From the NCBI GenBank assembly GCA_963826145.1, contig CAWGVW010000002.1:1302001-1366000 (forward strand): a stretch of DNA of 64,000 bases, given 5' to 3'. The first letter of the stretch is position 1. Every line of letters starts with the position of its first letter. The DNA is from JBGPLJ01 sp963826145. Its GTDB lineage: Bacteria > Pseudomonadota > Gammaproteobacteria > Steroidobacterales > Steroidobacteraceae. The translations under genes were made by a program, and so were the position numbers. Shown piece after piece: positions 62,598 to 64,000 of the stretch. Below the pieces are notes generated by a model. It searched no databases. It was not told where the DNA came from and saw only the letters and a list, made by a program, of their open reading frames with translations.

Positions 62598-63356
62598 TTA
62601 CCAGTCGTCGTCTTCGCTTTCGTCGGCCGCGGCGACTTCCGGACGCACCATCTTGCTGCCGGGGCCGTCTTTCGCGCCTTTCGGCGGCACGGCGACCGGC
62701 CGCGGCCGCAACTTCGGCCGCGCGTTGAAGACGACAATGGTCTTGCCGCTCGCTTTGAGCAGGCCCTGTTCTTCCAGGACTTTCAGCACGCGGCCCGCCA
62801 TTTCGCGCGAGCAGCCGACGAGCCGCGAGAGCTCCTGGCGACTCACCTTGATCTGCATGCCTTCCGGATGCGTCATCGCATCGGGTTCGCCGCACAGATC
62901 CATGATGGCGTGGGCGACGCGGCCGGTGACGTCGACGAACGCGAGGTCGCCGAGCTTGCGGTTCGTGCGGTCGAGGCGCGTCGCGAGCTGGGTCGCGAGT
63001 TCGAATACGAGACCCGGGCTTTCCGCGGCGATCTGCCGGAAGCGCGGATAGGTCATTTCGGCGAGTTCGCATTGCTGGCGCGTGCGCACCCAGGCGCTGC
63101 GCGTTGGCTGTTCGTAGAAGAGGCCCATCTCGCCGAAGAACTGGCCCTTGTTGAGATAGGCCAGCACCATCTCGTTGCCGTCCTCGTCCTCGATCATCAC
63201 CTCGACCGAGCCGCTGATGATGTAGTAGAGGATGTCGGGCAGGTCGCCCGCGTGAATCACGACCGTTTTCGACGGAACCGTGCGGATGCGGCAGTAGCTT
63301 AAGAAACGATTGATGGCGGGCAGGTCGGTGAGGGGTTTGACGGCGACTTCTTCCAT
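62598..63356 (-). CDS. crp: CRP/Vfr-family cAMP-dependent regulator
   Basis: The 252-aa protein has an N-terminal cyclic-nucleotide-binding domain with GEMGLFYEQPTRSAWVRTR, which keeps the Glu and Arg-Ser that bind cAMP in E. coli CRP. The helix-turn-helix VSRQELSRLVGCSREMAGRVL matches Vfr closely. After KTIVVFNARPK a 35-residue Pro/Lys then acidic tail (ending ESEDDDW) is added. Start 63356 has GGGAG upstream. Neighbour of coq7, as in Xanthomonadales. Confidence 0.9.
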   Translation of the reverse strand: MEEVAVKPLTDLPAINRFLSYCRIRTVPSKTVVIHAGDLPDILYYIISGSVEVMIEDEDGNEMVLAYLNKGQFFGEMGLFYEQPTRSAWVRTRQQCELAEMTYPRFRQIAAESPGLVFELATQLATRLDRTNRKLGDLAFVDVTGRVAHAIMDLCGEPDAMTHPEGMQIKVSRQELSRLVGCSREMAGRVLKVLEEQGLLKASGKTIVVFNARPKLRPRPVAVPPKGAKDGPGSKMVRPEVAAADESEDDDW

Positions 63357-63425
63357 ACGCTCTCCCGAGGGGCCTTCTAGCCCCGCGTTTTTATTACATA
63401 AACCCCAAAGCCGCAAGCGGAATCG

Positions 63426-64000
63426 TCAAATCCAGTATGCCGCGCGCGTCATGACACGCGCTGTCATCTTCATTGCTAATCGTACGAATGCCGGAAGCGG
63501 CGCGCCGCCGGCCGCCGTCGCGGTTTGTCCGTGGCGAATCTCGTCGGCTTTCATGGATTGAAGAATCCGCCGGCTCCGTTCATCGTCCGGCGGCAGCTTC
63601 GCAAGATGCTCGTCGAGGTGACCTTCGACCTGCCGTTCGGTCTCCGCGACGAAGCCGAGGCTCACGCGATCGTTGAGTGCGCCGGCCGCGAGTCCGATGG
63701 CGAACGAGCCGGCGTACCAGAGCGGCGCGAGCCGGCTCGGGCCCGCATCGAGTTCGCGCAGGCGCGTTTCACACCAGGCAAGATGGTCCTGTTCCTCGCG
63801 CGCCGCTTCCAGGAGTTGCGCCCGTGTCGCCGGATTGCGGGCCGTTACCGACTGGCCCCGGTAGAGCGCCTGCGCCGCGATCTCGCCGCTATGGTTGACG
63901 CGCATGAGGCCCGCCGCGTGGCGCCTCTCGCCGTCATCGAGAGCGCCGGCCGCGGCACCTGCGGCCGGGTAGGGCCGGCCGGCCGCGGAGGTCGCCGCAA
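63426..64000 (-). CDS. coq7: Ubiquinone biosynthesis hydroxylase Coq7 (5' end outside)
   Basis: Coq7 is a di-iron 5-demethoxyubiquinol hydroxylase. The frame is open from the window edge, with GRPYPAAGA then GERRHAAGLMRVNHSGEIAA. Metal ligands are in RVNHSGEIAAQALY and EEQDHLAWCETRL; a late EIRHGQTA also fits. The C-terminus MKMTARVMTRAAYWI is diagnostic. About 190 residues are present of 210-215, so only the N-terminus is missing. Confidence 0.93.
   Translation of the reverse strand, partial: AATSAAGRPYPAAGAAAGALDDGERRHAAGLMRVNHSGEIAAQALYRGQSVTARNPATRAQLLEAAREEQDHLAWCETRLRELDAGPSRLAPLWYAGSFAIGLAAGALNDRVSLGFVAETERQVEGHLDEHLAKLPPDDERSRRILQSMKADEIRHGQTATAAGGAPLPAFVRLAMKMTARVMTRAAYWI

Overview
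The window is a compact, high-GC bacterial chromosome segment with tightly packed genes, many sharing ATGA, GTGA or TGATG junctions and several using GTG or TTG starts. Gene content and order point to a gammaproteobacterium. The ribosomal cluster runs secY-rpmJ-rpsM with no infA, and leuS-lptE-...-holA-...-nadD-rsfS-rlmH and maf-rng-yhdP-...-tldD follow the gammaproteobacterial pattern. A Vfr-like CRP sits beside coq7, and djlA and darP are present. The family cannot be fixed from sequence alone; a Xanthomonadales/Steroidobacterales-like lineage is my guess.

Layout. 1-10.7 kb: the end of the S10 operon plus the spc and alpha operons (rplV to rplQ, with secY and rpoA). 10.7-17 kb: an S9 peptidase, a DUF1993 protein, mscL, a pentapeptide-repeat protein, a pepQ-like dipeptidase, a small lipoprotein and a GNAT protein. 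17-21.5 kb: an HDOD protein, uvrA and ssb. 21.6-23.8 kb: a three-gene bufferin-type RiPP operon, with a Cys-rich precursor, a DUF692/MNIO enzyme and a DUF2063 partner. 23.9-29.1 kb: miaB-phoH-ybeY-corC-lnt. 29.1-31.1 kb: a decayed small secreted-protein gene, a glycine-zipper protein and a PhzF protein. 31.1-43.5 kb: leuS-lptE, an inserted block of unrelated genes, holA, a cupin, a DUF2214 protein, nadD-rsfS-rlmH and maf-rng. 43.5-52 kb: yhdP, a nitrilase, tldD, a DUF4097 protein and a hydrolase. 52-64 kb: a small orphan gene, an ExeA-like ATPase fused to FHA, purK-purE, darP, pmbA, a YihY protein, a BtuF-like protein, purC, djlA, rpe, a CRP-family regulator and a partial coq7.

Most notable is the bufferin-like operon. 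Its precursor carries two nearly identical six-cysteine blocks behind a twin-arginine-like leader. A strong hairpin/terminator separates it from the modifying enzyme and overlaps that enzyme's probable ribosome-binding site. Known relatives install Cys-derived heterocycles that bind copper; here that role is inferred.

The second theme is short perfect palindromes in gene junctions. They have the same architecture but different arm sequences, for example GGGGTCAGA...TCTGACCCC, GGGGACAGAC...GTCTGTCCCC and a 32-bp arm element. Some supply the stop codon of the upstream gene, and one unrelated hairpin repeat lies in frame inside leuS. Two normally essential genes, leuS and holA, each contain a one-base frame disruption. 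This could be sequence error or real, and it matters for trusting the assembly.
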